Shown one piece after another: positions 21,160 through 30,771 of a stretch of 41,134 nt of DNA (its first letter is position 1; every line of letters begins with the position of its first letter). The DNA comes from Magnetospirillum fulvum MGU-K5. Its GTDB lineage: Bacteria > Pseudomonadota > Alphaproteobacteria > Rhodospirillales > Magnetospirillaceae. A program made the position numbers and the translations under genes. Location: positions 1 through 41,134 of the forward strand of contig NZ_AQPH01000027.1 of assembly GCF_000442515.1 (NCBI RefSeq), given 5' to 3'. The notes under the pieces are model-generated. The model saw only the letters and a list, made by a program, of their open reading frames with translations, did no database searches and was not told where the DNA came from.

Positions 21160-21200
21160 AAAGGCCCCTCTCCTACACGGAGAAGGGCCTTTCCTTTGCG
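21160..21200 (+). terminator. Terminator shared by convergent pyk and PBP1A genes
   Basis: AAAGGCCCCTCTCC (21160-21173) and GGAGAAGGGCCTTT (21179-21192) pair over 14 positions with one mismatch and a TACAC loop. The stem is preceded by an A run and followed by TTTCCTTT, so it can act in both directions. Confidence 0.88.
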
Positions 21201-21245
21201 CCGGAACAGGGAGAGGCGACGCCCCTCCCCGCTGCGGTTGTTTAT

Positions 21246-23804
21246 TTAGTACAGCCCGCCTGCGGCCGGAGCCGCCGACGGCGCGGTGGTGACCGGAGCC
21301 GACGGATCAAGCGGAGAGGTCGGCAACGCCGGATTGGCTCCCGGCACGGCTTCCATCTGGGTCGGGCTGGCCCCTTCCTCGGCACCAAGATAGGGGGCAA
21401 AGCTGAAGCCGCCATCGGCGGACCCGTCGCCTTCCAGAACCCCTTCCTCGTCGCCGGGCATCCGGTCGGCGCTCTTGAACGCTTCGTAGATCGCCTTTGC
21501 TTCGCCCGGCATCGTCGGACGGCCGGTGCGGGGATCGACCCGGACCAGACGAACCCCCGAAGGCATCCGGAACGGCGTGGCCGGCTTGTCCTTCAACGCT
21601 TCCATCATGAAATCGCGGAAGATCGGCGCGGCGACCGAACCGCCGGTTTCCTTTGGCCCCAGCGAGGCGGGATCGTCAAAGCCGACGAACACGCCGACAG
21701 CGAGATCGGGCGAAAAGCCGACGAACCAGACATCGTTCGAATCGTTCGACGTGCCGGTCTTGCCCGCCAACGGCTTGCCGACTGCACTGACCGATCTGCC
21801 GGTCCCACGCTGGACGACGCCTTCGAGAATGCTGACCATCTGATAGGCCGAGACCGGATCAACCATCTGCTCGCGGATATCGGGCAAGGTCGGCATGTCC
21901 TGGCCGGAATAACGCGGGGCGGAACAGCCGTCGCAATAGCGCAGATCGTGGGTGAAAATGGTCTTGCCGTTGCGATCCTGGATACGGTCGATCAGAGTCG
22001 GCCGCAGCTTCTTGCCGCCATTGACCAGCATCGCATAGGCGGCGGTGAGGCGCAGCGGCGTCGTCTCACCCGCCCCCAACGCCATCGCCAATTGGCGGGG
22101 CAGATTGTCATAGATGCCAAAGCGGGCCGACATGTCGGCGACCTTTTCCATCCCCAGCGCCTGGGCGAGACGGACGGTCATCAGGTTGCGCGACTTCTCG
22201 AGCCCGACCCGCAACGTGGTCGGCCCCAGGTAATCGTCGTGATAATTCTTCGGCCGCCACATCGGCAGGCCCGGCCCCTGGGACAGAGCGATCGGGGCGT
22301 CAAGCACCAGGGACGACGGCGTATAGCCGTTTTCCAGCGCCGACAGATAGATGAAGGGCTTGAACGACGAACCGGGCTGGCGCATCGCCTGACTGGCGCG
22401 GTTGAACTGGCTTTTGCCATAGGACCAGCCGCCGATCATCGCCAGGACACGGCCAGTATGCGGATCGATCGCGACCAGCGCGCCTTCGACCTTGGGAACC
22501 TGACGCAGGGTATAGGTGGCGGGGCCATAGGCTTTGCCGTCGTCGCCCTTGCCGATCGGTTCGACCAGAATCACGTCGCCCACAGTGAGGATATCGCCAG
22601 GACGGCGCGGCACCGGGCCAATACCGTTCTTGTCTTGCACCCGGCGAGCCCATTTCAGTTCGCCGATCGGCAGATGACCGGCATGGCCGTCGGCAAGGCT
22701 CAACACCGCCTCGCTATCGGTGAGGCCGGTGACGATTGCCAGTTCCCAATCCTCGGCCCCACCGGGGCGCTGCAATCCAGCCAATGCCCGCACCGGATCG
22801 GTTCCGGCGGGGACATGGCCGACCGGGCCGCGCCAACCGTGACGACGGTCGTACTGCGACAGACCACGGCGCAACACCCGGGTACCCATCGCCTGAAGCT
22901 CGGCATCCATCGAGGCACGCACCACCAGCCCACCGCGATAGAGCGCAGCCTCGCCATATTTAGCCTGAAGCTCGCGGCGGATATCCTCGGCGAAGTAATC
23001 GGCGCCTTGAGTCGCCTGCATCTCCTTGCGGGAGCGAACCTCAAGCGGCTGGGCCAGGGCGATCTGGTATTCCGACGCGGTGATCTTGCCGTCTTCGGCC
23101 ATCCGGCCCAGCACCCAGTCGCGGCGTTCCTTCGCCGCCTGAGGATGACGGAACGGGTTGTAATTGTTGGGAGCCTTGGGCAAGGCCGCCAGATAAGCGG
23201 CCTCGGCCGGGGTCAGTTCGTCCAGCCCCTTGTCGAAATAATTGAGCGCCGCCGCTGCCACGCCATACGAGCCGGAGCCGAGATAGATTTCGTTGAGATA
23301 GAGTTCGAGGATGTGATCCTTGGTAAAGGCTCGCTCGATCCGAAGCGCCAGAATCGCTTCCTTGACCTTGCGTTCGATCGACACCTCGTTGGTCAGCAGG
23401 AAGTTCTTCGCCACCTGCTGCGTGATCGTCGATGCCCCGACCGGGCGGCGGTCGGCCCCGATTCCCTTATTGCGGATATTGACGACGATGGCGCGGGCAA
23501 TGCCGATCGGGTCGATGCCGGGATGGGTATAGAAGCTCTTATCCTCGGCGGAGAGGAAGGCATCCTTCACCATCTGCGGAATCGCCGGAAGCGGGACAAA
23601 GACGCGCTTTTCGACCGCGTATTCCGCCACCAGCCGACCGTCGCCGCCATAGACCCGCGTCGTCACCGGCGGATCGTAATTGGCCAATTGGTGGTAGTCG
23701 GGAAGATCGCGCCCAAAATGCCAGAACGCGAACAGCACCCCACCCGTCGCCGTGATAGCAAGCAGCAAGACGAGGCTGATGATGCCGAGCAAAAAACGGA
23801 ACAT
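21246..23804 (-). CDS. mrcA: Penicillin-binding protein 1A (bifunctional class A PBP)
   Basis: Polymerises and cross-links peptidoglycan. The 852-residue protein has one N-terminal membrane helix (about residues 5-28), then a GT51 glycosyltransferase domain with catalytic Glu87 (SAEDKSFYTHPG) and STITQQVAKNFLL. An insert/OB-like region follows. The transpeptidase domain has the SxxK serine Ser479 (QPGSSFKPF), SRN at 538-540 and KTG at 682-684. The C-terminal tail of about 80 residues is Pro/Ala/Gly-rich. A GGAGG site precedes the ATG. It lies directly downstream of cpoB, though a hairpin pair separates them. Confidence 0.95.
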   Translation of the reverse strand: MFRFLLGIISLVLLLAITATGGVLFAFWHFGRDLPDYHQLANYDPPVTTRVYGGDGRLVAEYAVEKRVFVPLPAIPQMVKDAFLSAEDKSFYTHPGIDPIGIARAIVVNIRNKGIGADRRPVGASTITQQVAKNFLLTNEVSIERKVKEAILALRIERAFTKDHILELYLNEIYLGSGSYGVAAAALNYFDKGLDELTPAEAAYLAALPKAPNNYNPFRHPQAAKERRDWVLGRMAEDGKITASEYQIALAQPLEVRSRKEMQATQGADYFAEDIRRELQAKYGEAALYRGGLVVRASMDAELQAMGTRVLRRGLSQYDRRHGWRGPVGHVPAGTDPVRALAGLQRPGGAEDWELAIVTGLTDSEAVLSLADGHAGHLPIGELKWARRVQDKNGIGPVPRRPGDILTVGDVILVEPIGKGDDGKAYGPATYTLRQVPKVEGALVAIDPHTGRVLAMIGGWSYGKSQFNRASQAMRQPGSSFKPFIYLSALENGYTPSSLVLDAPIALSQGPGLPMWRPKNYHDDYLGPTTLRVGLEKSRNLMTVRLAQALGMEKVADMSARFGIYDNLPRQLAMALGAGETTPLRLTAAYAMLVNGGKKLRPTLIDRIQDRNGKTIFTHDLRYCDGCSAPRYSGQDMPTLPDIREQMVDPVSAYQMVSILEGVVQRGTGRSVSAVGKPLAGKTGTSNDSNDVWFVGFSPDLAVGVFVGFDDPASLGPKETGGSVAAPIFRDFMMEALKDKPATPFRMPSGVRLVRVDPRTGRPTMPGEAKAIYEAFKSADRMPGDEEGVLEGDGSADGGFSFAPYLGAEEGASPTQMEAVPGANPALPTSPLDPSAPVTTAPSAAPAAGGLY

Positions 23805-23885
23805 CGGAAACGGAACCTCCGGCAGCCGGCGCGGGCGGCCGGTCCTTGCGGGTGGTGACGCCTGGGGAAGATGCCCAACAGGCGC

Positions 23886-23932
23886 GGGGGCACCGCCCCC
23901 TTAAACCGGCGGGCCGATGATGTGGCCCGCCG
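23886..23932 (-). terminator. Double hairpin after cpoB
   Basis: On the minus strand, GGCCCGCCG (23924-23932) pairs perfectly with CGGCGGGCC (23907-23915), followed by a second stem GGGGGC/GCCCCC (23886-23900). They sit in the 211-bp gap between cpoB and the PBP1A gene. Neither has a long T run, so termination may be partial. Confidence 0.6.
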
Positions 23933-24015
23933 TCTTCAAATCCTCTCGCCGGGTGACTGCACCGTAAGGGCAGCCAGACATCGGCGAGCGGATGTTCGTT
24001 ACAAAAAGGTCGGTG

Positions 24016-24969
24016 TTACTTGCACCCCAGACGCTGGCGGTCGGCCCCAGCGGCGCGCTTGACCCGGTCGGGCATGTCGGGATGCTCGGCGAACAGCAGG
24101 GCATAGGCCCGGCACGCCTGATCCTTCATGTCGAGTTGACCGAACGACGCGCCCAGCTTGTACAGCATGTCCGGCGCCTTGCTGTGCTTGGGATATTTCT
24201 TGTAGGCCTCGCCGAACAACCGTGCCGAGAGCGCGAAATCCTTGCGCTGGGAAAAGGCGATATCGCCCAGCCAATATTGGGCGTTTCCGGCCAGGGAATG
24301 GGTCGGGTAGGTCTTCAGGAAGGTTTGGAAGGCGCGCTCGGCATCGTCGTAATCGCCCTTCTGCGCCAGCCCATAGGCCTCGTCATAGGCCGATTGCGGG
24401 TCCTTCGGCGCGGCGGGCGCGGCCGGAGCCGTCGTCGCCTTGGTCGCCGGCATCTGACCGAGCAGCGCGGGCCCAGGGGCCGGACCGGAATTGCTGGCGG
24501 CATTGCTCCCCGGAGCCACCGCGCCCTTGGGCGGGATCAGCACCGGCGCGCCGGACGTCGTCGTCGCGGGCGGCGGCGGAACGGCGGCGGCACCGCCCGA
24601 AGCGGCGGGCATCGACACCTGGGCGCCTTTACCTTCCTGAAGCTCCTTGAAGCGCAGATCGACGTCGGCCTGCATCCGCTCAAGCTGCTTGGCGAGCTGG
24701 GATGCCTTGAAATTGGCTTCCTCGACCTTACCAGTCAACTGGCGGTTGAGGTCTTCGAGTTCGTTGATGCGGTCTTCCAACCGCGAGGCCTGATTGCCGG
24801 GCAACGGCGCGTCCGAACCGGAAGAGGAGATCACGCCCCCTCCCATCGCCGGGGAGCGGATCACGGTGCCGCCATAGCCTCGGCCATCGCTTTGCGCCAG
24901 GGCCGTCGCCGGAACCACGCCGACACTGATCAAAACGGACAAGGCGGAGAAGAGGAGATGGCGTCGCAA
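24016..24969 (-). CDS. cpoB: Tol-Pal system protein CpoB (YbgF)
   Basis: A periplasmic partner of TolA that in E. coli couples Tol energy state to PBP1B activity. I chose the TTG at 24969, with AGAGG about 9 nt upstream, because it leads straight into a signal peptide (HLLFSALSVLISVGVVPATALA). The ATG at 25041 would add 24 residues with no such feature. After the signal come a YbgF-type coiled-coil trimerisation segment (LEDRINELEDLNRQLTGKVE), an Ala/Pro linker, and three TPR-like repeats starting SAYDEAYGLAQKGDYDDAER. The 317-residue length fits. It follows pal after a terminator. Confidence 0.88.
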   Translation of the reverse strand: MRRHLLFSALSVLISVGVVPATALAQSDGRGYGGTVIRSPAMGGGVISSSGSDAPLPGNQASRLEDRINELEDLNRQLTGKVEEANFKASQLAKQLERMQADVDLRFKELQEGKGAQVSMPAASGGAAAVPPPPATTTSGAPVLIPPKGAVAPGSNAASNSGPAPGPALLGQMPATKATTAPAAPAAPKDPQSAYDEAYGLAQKGDYDDAERAFQTFLKTYPTHSLAGNAQYWLGDIAFSQRKDFALSARLFGEAYKKYPKHSKAPDMLYKLGASFGQLDMKDQACRAYALLFAEHPDMPDRVKRAAGADRQRLGCK

Positions 24970-25071
24970 GGGATCCGACCTCTGTTTTAGACGTTGCGCT
25001 CGCGGCAGGGCGAAGCCCGGGCCGGAACCGGGACAGACCATCGCAAACCGGGCGATGGCGGAACGAAGAGG

Positions 25072-25131
25072 TAAAAAAGGGAAGGCGCCCGACCGACCCG
25101 CCGGTCCAGGACCAGACGGACGGCGGGCGCC
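25072..25131 (-). terminator. Terminator after pal
   Basis: Read on the minus strand, CGGGCGCC arms (25124-25131 with 25084-25091) enclose a GC-rich inner region that can itself fold. A TTCCCTTTTTTAC tract follows. This is a credible intrinsic terminator between pal and cpoB. Confidence 0.75.
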
Positions 25132-25161
25132 CCCTTACTCACACGTCGTGAGATATCCTGA

Positions 25162-25659
25162 TTAGTTCAGGACGGTCACGCCGCGACGGTTCTGAGACCA
25201 GGCCGCCTCGTTCGAGCCGAGGGCAACCGGGCGCTCCTTGCCGTAGCTGACGACCTTGATGCGCGAAGCGGCAACGCCGTTCGCGATCAGGTATTCACGC
25301 ACGGAATTCGCACGACGCTCGCCCAGGGCAAGGTTGTACTCGCGAGTGCCGCGCTCATCGGCGTGGCCTTCGACGGTGAACGAGTAGTTCTGGTAGGTCT
25401 TCAGCCAGGCAGCCTGCTTGTCCAGGGTAGCCTTGGCGTCGGCCCGCAGAGACGACTTATCGAGATCATAGAAAACCCGATCGCCGACGTTGGCGATGAA
25501 GTCTTCCTTCGAGCCCTTGACGATACCAGCCGGAGCCGTACGAGCCGGCGGCGGAGCGGAAACGCCACCGCCAGAAGCGGCGCCGGTGTTTTCAGGGGCG
25601 GATTCGCAAGCCGCGACCAGGGCGGCAGCGGCAACGATGCTGAGGAAACGCAGTTTCAT
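25162..25659 (-). CDS. pal: Peptidoglycan-associated lipoprotein
   Basis: An outer-membrane lipoprotein that binds peptidoglycan and TolB. The 165-residue product starts at the ATG preceded by GGGGAG; an upstream in-frame ATG at 25701 would spoil the lipoprotein signal. The lipobox is ALVAAC with Cys18 as the lipidated residue. After an Ala/Pro linker comes the OmpA-like domain: FYDLDKSSLRADAKATL, VEGHADERGTREYNLALGERR and the C-terminal WSQNRRGVTVLN. It has its own leader after the tolB hairpin and a terminator behind it, which suggests separate, stronger expression. Confidence 0.95.
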   Translation of the reverse strand: MKLRFLSIVAAAALVAACESAPENTGAASGGGVSAPPPARTAPAGIVKGSKEDFIANVGDRVFYDLDKSSLRADAKATLDKQAAWLKTYQNYSFTVEGHADERGTREYNLALGERRANSVREYLIANGVAASRIKVVSYGKERPVALGSNEAAWSQNRRGVTVLN

Positions 25660-25721
25660 ATTTGAGGACTCCCCCTCAATGCGACGGGAATTGAATTCCA
25701 AGATTGAGCCTTAGAGAGCAC

Positions 25722-25780
25722 TGCCGACGGGGGTCGGCAAGCTTCCAAAATGACGCCGACCACATTGGGCGCGGCGTCAT
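25722..25780 (-). terminator. tolB terminator and pal leader hairpin
   Basis: On the minus strand, ATGACGCCG (25772-25780) pairs with CGGCGTCAT (25750-25758), followed directly by TTTT: a likely tolB terminator. A second perfect stem, TGCCGAC (25722-25728) / GTCGGCA (25733-25739), lies further along, 63 bp before the pal start, and may belong to the pal leader or promoter. Confidence 0.65.
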
Positions 25781-25822
25781 GAGGAACAAACCCTAATCGG
25801 CGCGGACTATACTAACATAATC

Positions 25823-27160
25823 CTAGGGAATCAAGGGGGACCACGCAGGGTCCGATCCATCAACAGGTGTTAACATCACCCGTTCGTTCACGCCGGTCAG
25901 GTCAATCGTGTAGAGACGGACGGATTGACCACGCCCCCGCTCATCTGAGGGAGAATCACGCCAAAACGCCAAGACACGACCATTCGGGGCCCAGGTCGGA
26001 CCTTCGACCAGGAAGCCTTCGGCAAGGAGTCGTTCGCCCGAACCGTCGGGACGCATGACACCTATGAAGAAACGCCCACCCTTTTGCTTGGTAAAGGCGA
26101 TCAGATCGCCGCGCGGGCTCCACACCGGAGTCGCATAGCGTCCGTCGCCAAAGCTGATGCGGTTGGCTCCACCGCCGCCCGCGCCCATCACGTAAAGCTG
26201 CTGCCCACCGCCACGGTCGGATTCGAACACGATCTGCGCACCGTCGGGGGCATAACTGGGGGCGGTGTCGATCGCCGGATTGTTGGTAAGCCGGGTCTTG
26301 CTCCGGGTCAGCAGGTTCATCTCGTAGATTTCGGTGTTCCCGTCCTCGGCCATGCTGAAGATGACCTTGTTGCCGTCGGGCGAGAAACGGGGCGCGAAGG
26401 TCATGCCGGGGAAATTGCCCAGGGCCTCGCGCCGTCCGGTGTCGAGATTGAAGATATAGACCCGCGGCACGCCCTTGAAATAGGACAGGTAGGTGATTTC
26501 GCGGGCGCTGGGCGAGAAGCGGGGCGTGAGGACCAGTTCGCCGCCCTCGGTCAGGAAACGGTGATTCTCGCCGTCCTGATCCATGATCGCCAGCCGCTTC
26601 TTGCGGTCGTTCTTCGGACCGGATTCGGCGACATAGACGATCTGGGTGTCGAAATAGCCATCCTCGCCGGTGACGCGCTTATAGATCGCGTCGGCGACCT
26701 TGTGCGACAGCCGCCGCCAGTCGGCGGGGGACGAGGACAGGGTCCAGCCGGTCATATAGGCTTCGGACATCACGTCCCACAGCCGGAACTCGACCCGGAT
26801 GCGGCCATCCGGTCCGATTTCGGTTTTGCCCTGGACCAGGGCTTCGGCGTTGATCGCCTTCCAGTCGGGGAAACGCGGCTGGATTTGCAGCGACGCCGCG
26901 GTCTGGATGAATGCGCGGGGGTCGATCGGCTTGAACAGACCCGACCGTTCCAGGTCGGCCGACACCACGCGGGCGATGTCGCGCCCGACCTGGTTTTCCT
27001 GGCCACCGGCCCCGATGAAATCAGGGATCGCGATGGGCAAGGGACGCATCTGTCCGTTAGTGATGTCGATGCGCACCTCGGCATGGGTCGGGCTGGGATA
27101 ACTCGCCAGACCGAGGATCAGAGTGACGGCCACTGCCGCCAGCAAGCGGATGCGAGACAT
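25823..27160 (-). CDS. tolB: Tol-Pal translocation protein TolB
   Basis: A periplasmic beta-propeller that contacts Pal and TolA. A signal peptide ([20 protein letters not shown], cleavage after THA) is followed by the N-terminal alpha/beta domain ([11 protein letters not shown]) and repeated propeller blades ([67 protein letters not shown]). I chose the ATG at 27160 for its spacing from AGGAAG. The in-frame ATG at 27169 overlaps the tolA stop as ATGA and is the alternative. The 445-residue length is typical. Confidence 0.94.
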   Translation of the reverse strand: MSRIRLLAAVAVTLILGLASYPSPTHAEVRIDITNGQMRPLPIAIPDFIGAGGQENQVGRDIARVVSADLERSGLFKPIDPRAFIQTAASLQIQPRFPDWKAINAEALVQGKTEIGPDGRIRVEFRLWDVMSEAYMTGWTLSSSPADWRRLSHKVADAIYKRVTGEDGYFDTQIVYVAESGPKNDRKKRLAIMDQDGENHRFLTEGGELVLTPRFSPSAREITYLSYFKGVPRVYIFNLDTGRREALGNFPGMTFAPRFSPDGNKVIFSMAEDGNTEIYEMNLLTRSKTRLTNNPAIDTAPSYAPDGAQIVFESDRGGGQQLYVMGAGGGGANRISFGDGRYATPVWSPRGDLIAFTKQKGGRFFIGVMRPDGSGERLLAEGFLVEGPTWAPNGRVLAFWRDSPSDERGRGQSVRLYTIDLTGVNERVMLTPVDGSDPAWSPLIP

Positions 27161-27165
27161 GAATA

Positions 27166-28122
27166 TCATCTTCCTGCCGCGAATTTCGGGTTGAAGGCGA
27201 GAGTGAAATCTTTGAACTGATCGTATTTGTTGGCCGGAATCGGCAACGGGCTGGCGGCACGAACGGCGCGACGGGCGCTGTCGGCGGCAGCCTGATAATA
27301 CGGGTTCATCATCTGAACGGCATCGGGAACGATCTGGGCATCGGTGACCGTCCCATCGGGCAGCACCGAGACCCGGACCAGCACGATCAGCTTGTCGGCA
27401 TCCTTGGCTCCGGCCGGAACGTTCCAGAACCGCTCGACATGGGCGCGGATCGCGTCCTTTTCCGTCATCGAGACCGGCTCGTTGGCATTGTTCATGCTGG
27501 ACCCGCGCACCGATTGCGGTTGCGGCTGCGTCGCCGATTTGGTCTCGGGCGTTGACGGCTTGTTCAGCTTCTCCGCCGATTTCAGCAACTTGTCGAGTTC
27601 GTCCTGCGGCTGTTGCGGCTTTTTCTTGTCGACCGACTTCAACAGCGAATCAAGCTCGTCCTTGACGTCCTTCTGCGGCTTGGGCGGCTCGGGACGCGGT
27701 TGCGGCTTCGGCGGCTCGGGCTTGGGCTCGGGACGTGGTTCGGGCTTGGGCACCGGCGCGGGTTCAGGCTCGGGCTTCGGCTCGGGCTTGGGCGGCGGCG
27801 GTGTCGGGGTGGGAGGCGGTGGCGGCGGAGCCGGAGCCGGAGTGGACGGCGGCGGCGGCGTCGGTTTGGGTTCAGGCTTGACCGGCTCGGGCTTGGGCGG
27901 CTCGGGCGTCGGTTCGGCGGTCTTCTGCGGTTCGGGCTGGGGCTTATCGTCGCGCAAGGGGGGCGGATTGGTCTTGGCCCCGATCGGCACGATATCGACG
28001 ACCATCGGGGTCTCCTCGATCGGCGGTTCACGCCAGAACTGAGGGAGCCCGAAAATCGCCAACAGCACCACGAAGAAGTGCAGAAGGCCGGAATAGATAT
28101 AGCTTTCCCGCCGGATTTCCAT
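27166..28122 (-). CDS. tolA: TolA-type energy-transducing protein
   Basis: Spans the periplasm to link the TolQR motor to TolB/Pal. The 318-residue protein has an N-terminal membrane helix ([20 protein letters not shown]), then about 110 residues of Pro/Lys/Glu-rich linker with KPEP repeats and proline runs up to six long, then a Lys-rich segment. It ends with a TolA/TonB C-terminal domain ([19 protein letters not shown], then [17 protein letters not shown]). The stiff proline linker is more TonB-like than the helical linker of E. coli TolA; position in the tol cluster decides the name. The stop nearly abuts tolB. Confidence 0.9.
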   Translation of the reverse strand: MEIRRESYIYSGLLHFFVVLLAIFGLPQFWREPPIEETPMVVDIVPIGAKTNPPPLRDDKPQPEPQKTAEPTPEPPKPEPVKPEPKPTPPPPSTPAPAPPPPPPTPTPPPPKPEPKPEPEPAPVPKPEPRPEPKPEPPKPQPRPEPPKPQKDVKDELDSLLKSVDKKKPQQPQDELDKLLKSAEKLNKPSTPETKSATQPQPQSVRGSSMNNANEPVSMTEKDAIRAHVERFWNVPAGAKDADKLIVLVRVSVLPDGTVTDAQIVPDAVQMMNPYYQAAADSARRAVRAASPLPIPANKYDQFKDFTLAFNPKFAAGR

Positions 28123-28130
28123 GACGCGCC

Positions 28131-28580
28131 CTAGCGTTTCGCCTTGGCGCCGTCGGCGGCGCCCCGGACCTCTGTGACCAGGGCAACCTTGGGGAAGCCG
28201 GCGGCGCTCAGCACCCCCATAACCTCCATCACCCGACCGTAATCGATGGTTTTGTCGCCGCGGACAAAGATCCGGGTTTCAGGCTTTTGCGAGGTAATCG
28301 CCTGCAAGCGGGGGGCAAGATCCTCCAGCTTGACCTCGGTTTCCTGAATCCAGATCTTTCCATGGGCGTCGACCGTGACCGACAGCGGCGTATCGTCGCC
28401 TTTCAGCGGCGTCGCCTGGGTCTTGGGCAGATCGACCTGGACCCCGGCGGTCAGCAACGGTGCCGTCACCATGAAGATGATCAACAACACCAGCATCACG
28501 TCGACCATCGGGGTGACGTTGATCTCGGCCATCGGCCGGAATTTAGCCTTGCCCCGTCGATTGCCGACCGAAGCGCCCAT
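28131..28580 (-). CDS. tolR: Biopolymer transport protein TolR
   Basis: A 149-residue inner-membrane protein of the TolR/ExbD family. It has a short cytoplasmic N-terminus, one membrane helix with the proton-path Asp (PMVDVMLVLLIIFMV), and a periplasmic domain (VDLPKTQA, then IFVRGDKTIDYGRVMEVM). Its ATG shares one base with the tolQ stop (TGATG), and tolA begins 8 bp later, so the three are translated from one message. Confidence 0.95.
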   Translation of the reverse strand: MGASVGNRRGKAKFRPMAEINVTPMVDVMLVLLIIFMVTAPLLTAGVQVDLPKTQATPLKGDDTPLSVTVDAHGKIWIQETEVKLEDLAPRLQAITSQKPETRIFVRGDKTIDYGRVMEVMGVLSAAGFPKVALVTEVRGAADGAKAKR

Positions 28581-29305
28581 CAGATCTTCTCCTCCAGCTG
28601 ACGCGACAAGATCGCGCCGAACTCGCCGGCGAAGTTCTCCAGCCGCTTGCCGTAGCGGTCGAGATCGGTGGAGATTTTGTTATAGGCGATAACCGCCGGG
28701 ATGGCCGCGACCAGACCGAGAGCGGTGGCGAACAGCGCCTCGGCGATGCCGGGAGCAACGACGGCAAGCGAGGTGTTTTTGGTCGCCGCGATCGACTGGA
28801 AGCTGTTCATGATGCCCCAGACGGTGCCGAACAGGCCGACGAACGGCGCAGTCGAGCCGACCGAGGCGAGGAAGCCCAGGCGGCGTTCCAGCAAGTCCAT
28901 CTCACGGCCGAGCGTCACGTTCATCACGCGGTCGATCCGCTGGGGCAGGCTGGCTCGGGTGGTGTCGCGGTCGGCCAGCCCCTTGGCGGCGGTACGGCGC
29001 CATTCCCGCATCGCGGCGACGAACACCGATGACATCGGGTCGAGCGGACGCGAGCCGATCCGGTCGTACAATTCTTCGAGCGAGCCGCCCGACCAGAACG
29101 ATTCCTCGAACTGATCGGCGCGCTGGGTAAGCTGACGCACCTTCATGATCTTGTCGAAGATGATCGCCCAGCACCAGAACGAGGCGCCGATCAGCGCCAG
29201 CATTACCATCTTAACGATAATGTCGGCGCGCATGAACAGCGCCCACATCGAGAGGTCATGCTGCATGGCCGCACCCGCGACCGCCGCCGTCTGCGTTGGA
29301 TCCAT
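28580..29305 (-). CDS. tolQ: Tol-Pal system motor protein TolQ
   Basis: A 241-residue inner-membrane protein of the TolQ/ExbB/MotA family with three helices: about residues 24-50 (ADIIVKMVMLALIGASFWCW), and two near 140-165 and 175-200 (GSTAPFVGLFGTVWGIMNSF, then GIAEALFATALGLVAAIPAV). Together with TolR it converts proton flow into movement of TolA during constriction. It starts 6 bp after the ybgC stop. Confidence 0.95.
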   Translation of the reverse strand: MDPTQTAAVAGAAMQHDLSMWALFMRADIIVKMVMLALIGASFWCWAIIFDKIMKVRQLTQRADQFEESFWSGGSLEELYDRIGSRPLDPMSSVFVAAMREWRRTAAKGLADRDTTRASLPQRIDRVMNVTLGREMDLLERRLGFLASVGSTAPFVGLFGTVWGIMNSFQSIAATKNTSLAVVAPGIAEALFATALGLVAAIPAVIAYNKISTDLDRYGKRLENFAGEFGAILSRQLEEKI

Positions 29306-29311
29306 GATATC

Positions 29312-29728
29312 TTACTGCCTTTCGCTGATCCAAGTCCCGAACAGGTCGCGCATCGCGGCCGGAAGCCGCGTCGGCCTGCCCGACAAGGTGATATATCCCA
29401 GGCGGACTTCGATGCGCACTAATTCCGTGCCATCGTCGTTGCGCCGAATGGTCTGGTCTAAGTCGAGACTGGCCCCGCCGATTGACCGTAACTCGGTCTC
29501 GACCGTCAGCAGGTCGTCCAGCCGCGCCGGCCGCAAAAAGTCAACGACAGCGCGGCGAACGGCGAAGGCGGTGCCGTCCTGCAATAGTCTCTGCTGGCTG
29601 ATTCCCAGCTCGCGCACCATCTCGGTCCGGGCGCGCTCTGCGAAATTCAGATAGCAGGAATGATAGACGATGCCCCCGGCATCGGTATCCTCGTAATACA
29701 CCCGAACCGGGTGGAGATGGCGCGGCAT
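29312..29728 (-). CDS. ybgC: Tol-Pal-associated acyl-CoA thioesterase YbgC
   Basis: A 138-residue hot-dog-fold thioesterase, the standard first gene of tol operons. The active-site motif is YYEDTDAGGIVYH with the catalytic Asp at residue 16, followed by YLNFAERARTEM. Family members hydrolyse acyl-CoA or acyl-ACP, and a role in phospholipid metabolism at the membrane has been proposed. Its ATG shares one base with the ruvB stop (TGATG). Confidence 0.95.
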   Translation of the reverse strand: MPRHLHPVRVYYEDTDAGGIVYHSCYLNFAERARTEMVRELGISQQRLLQDGTAFAVRRAVVDFLRPARLDDLLTVETELRSIGGASLDLDQTIRRNDDGTELVRIEVRLGYITLSGRPTRLPAAMRDLFGTWISERQ

Positions 29729-30771
29729 CAGACCTCCTCCGTCGGATCGGTCAGCAAATCAAGCTGATCGGGCAGCTCGCGCGGCGGCGTCAGTCCGAGA
29801 TGGCGATAGCCGCTCGCCGACAGCATCCGGCCGCGCGGCGTCCGTTGCAGCAGGCCCTGTTGCAGCAGATAGGGTTCGACCACCTCTTCCAGCGTATCAC
29901 GGCTTTCCGACAGCGCCGCGGCCAGGGTCTCGACGCCCACCGGGCCACCCGCATAATCACTGGCGATCCGGCCAAGATAGCGGCGGTCCATCGCGTCCAG
30001 CCCCATCCGGTCGACCTCAAGGCGGCGCAACGCGGCATCGGCGATCTGGGCATCGACCGGCAGACGCCCGGCGACGGTGGCGAAGTCGCGCACCCGGCGC
30101 AACAGCCGCCCGGCCACGCGCGGCGTCCCGCGCGAACGGCGGGCCACTTCCCCGGCCCCGTCCTCGGTCATCGCCAATCCCAGAACTCCGGCTCCACGCC
30201 GCACGATCGCTTCCATTTCCTCGGGCAAATAGAAATTCATCCGGCACGGAATCCCGAACCGCTCGCGCAAGGGCGTGGTCAGCAAACCGGACCGGGTCGT
30301 CGCTCCGACCAGGGTAAAGCGGGGCAGATCGATCCGCACCGACCGCGCCGCCGGACCTTCGCCGATGATCAGATCGAGCTGAAAGTCCTCCATCGCAGGA
30401 TAAAGGACTTCCTCTATGGCAGGATTAAGGCGATGTATCTCGTCGATAAACAGAACATCGCGCGGCTCCAGATTGGTCAACAGCGCCGCCAGATCGCCCG
30501 CCCGCTGAATCACCGGACCCGAGGTCGCCCGAAACCCCACCCCCAGTTCACGCGCGACGATCTGGGCCAGCGTCGTCTTGCCCAGACCGGGCGGGCCGTG
30601 AAACAGCACATGGTCAAGCGCCTCGCCCCGGGCCCGCGCCGCGTCGATGAACACCTTCAGATTGTCGCAGACACTGCGCTGGCCGATGAAATCGTCCAGG
30701 ATCAGCGGCCGCACCGACGCTTCGCTATCCTCGGCTGCTTGCTGGGGAGAAACCACGCGAGGCTCGCTCAT
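29728..30771 (-). CDS. ruvB: Holliday junction branch-migration motor RuvB
   Basis: An AAA+ helicase motor that drives branch migration with RuvA. The 347 residues include the N-terminal [11 protein letters not shown], Walker [10 protein letters not shown], Walker B FIDEIHRL, sensor [16 protein letters not shown] and a C-terminal winged-helix domain ending in a TPRGR segment. Its ATG overlaps the ruvA stop (ATGA). Length and motifs are standard. Confidence 0.97.
   Translation of the reverse strand: MSEPRVVSPQQAAEDSEASVRPLILDDFIGQRSVCDNLKVFIDAARARGEALDHVLFHGPPGLGKTTLAQIVARELGVGFRATSGPVIQRAGDLAALLTNLEPRDVLFIDEIHRLNPAIEEVLYPAMEDFQLDLIIGEGPAARSVRIDLPRFTLVGATTRSGLLTTPLRERFGIPCRMNFYLPEEMEAIVRRGAGVLGLAMTEDGAGEVARRSRGTPRVAGRLLRRVRDFATVAGRLPVDAQIADAALRRLEVDRMGLDAMDRRYLGRIASDYAGGPVGVETLAAALSESRDTLEEVVEPYLLQQGLLQRTPRGRMLSASGYRHLGLTPPRELPDQLDLLTDPTEEV

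Noticed and set aside
21948-23858. Open plus-strand frame of 636 codons opposite the PBP1A gene, and a similar one at 1883-3634 opposite ilvD
   Set aside because: Both are antisense shadows of well-supported genes and lack any domain or ribosome-binding site.
27590-27950. Repetitive Gly/Ser-rich or Arg-rich reading frames over the tolA linker
   Set aside because: The DNA repetition reflects KPEP and polyproline codons of TolA; the other frames are by-products.
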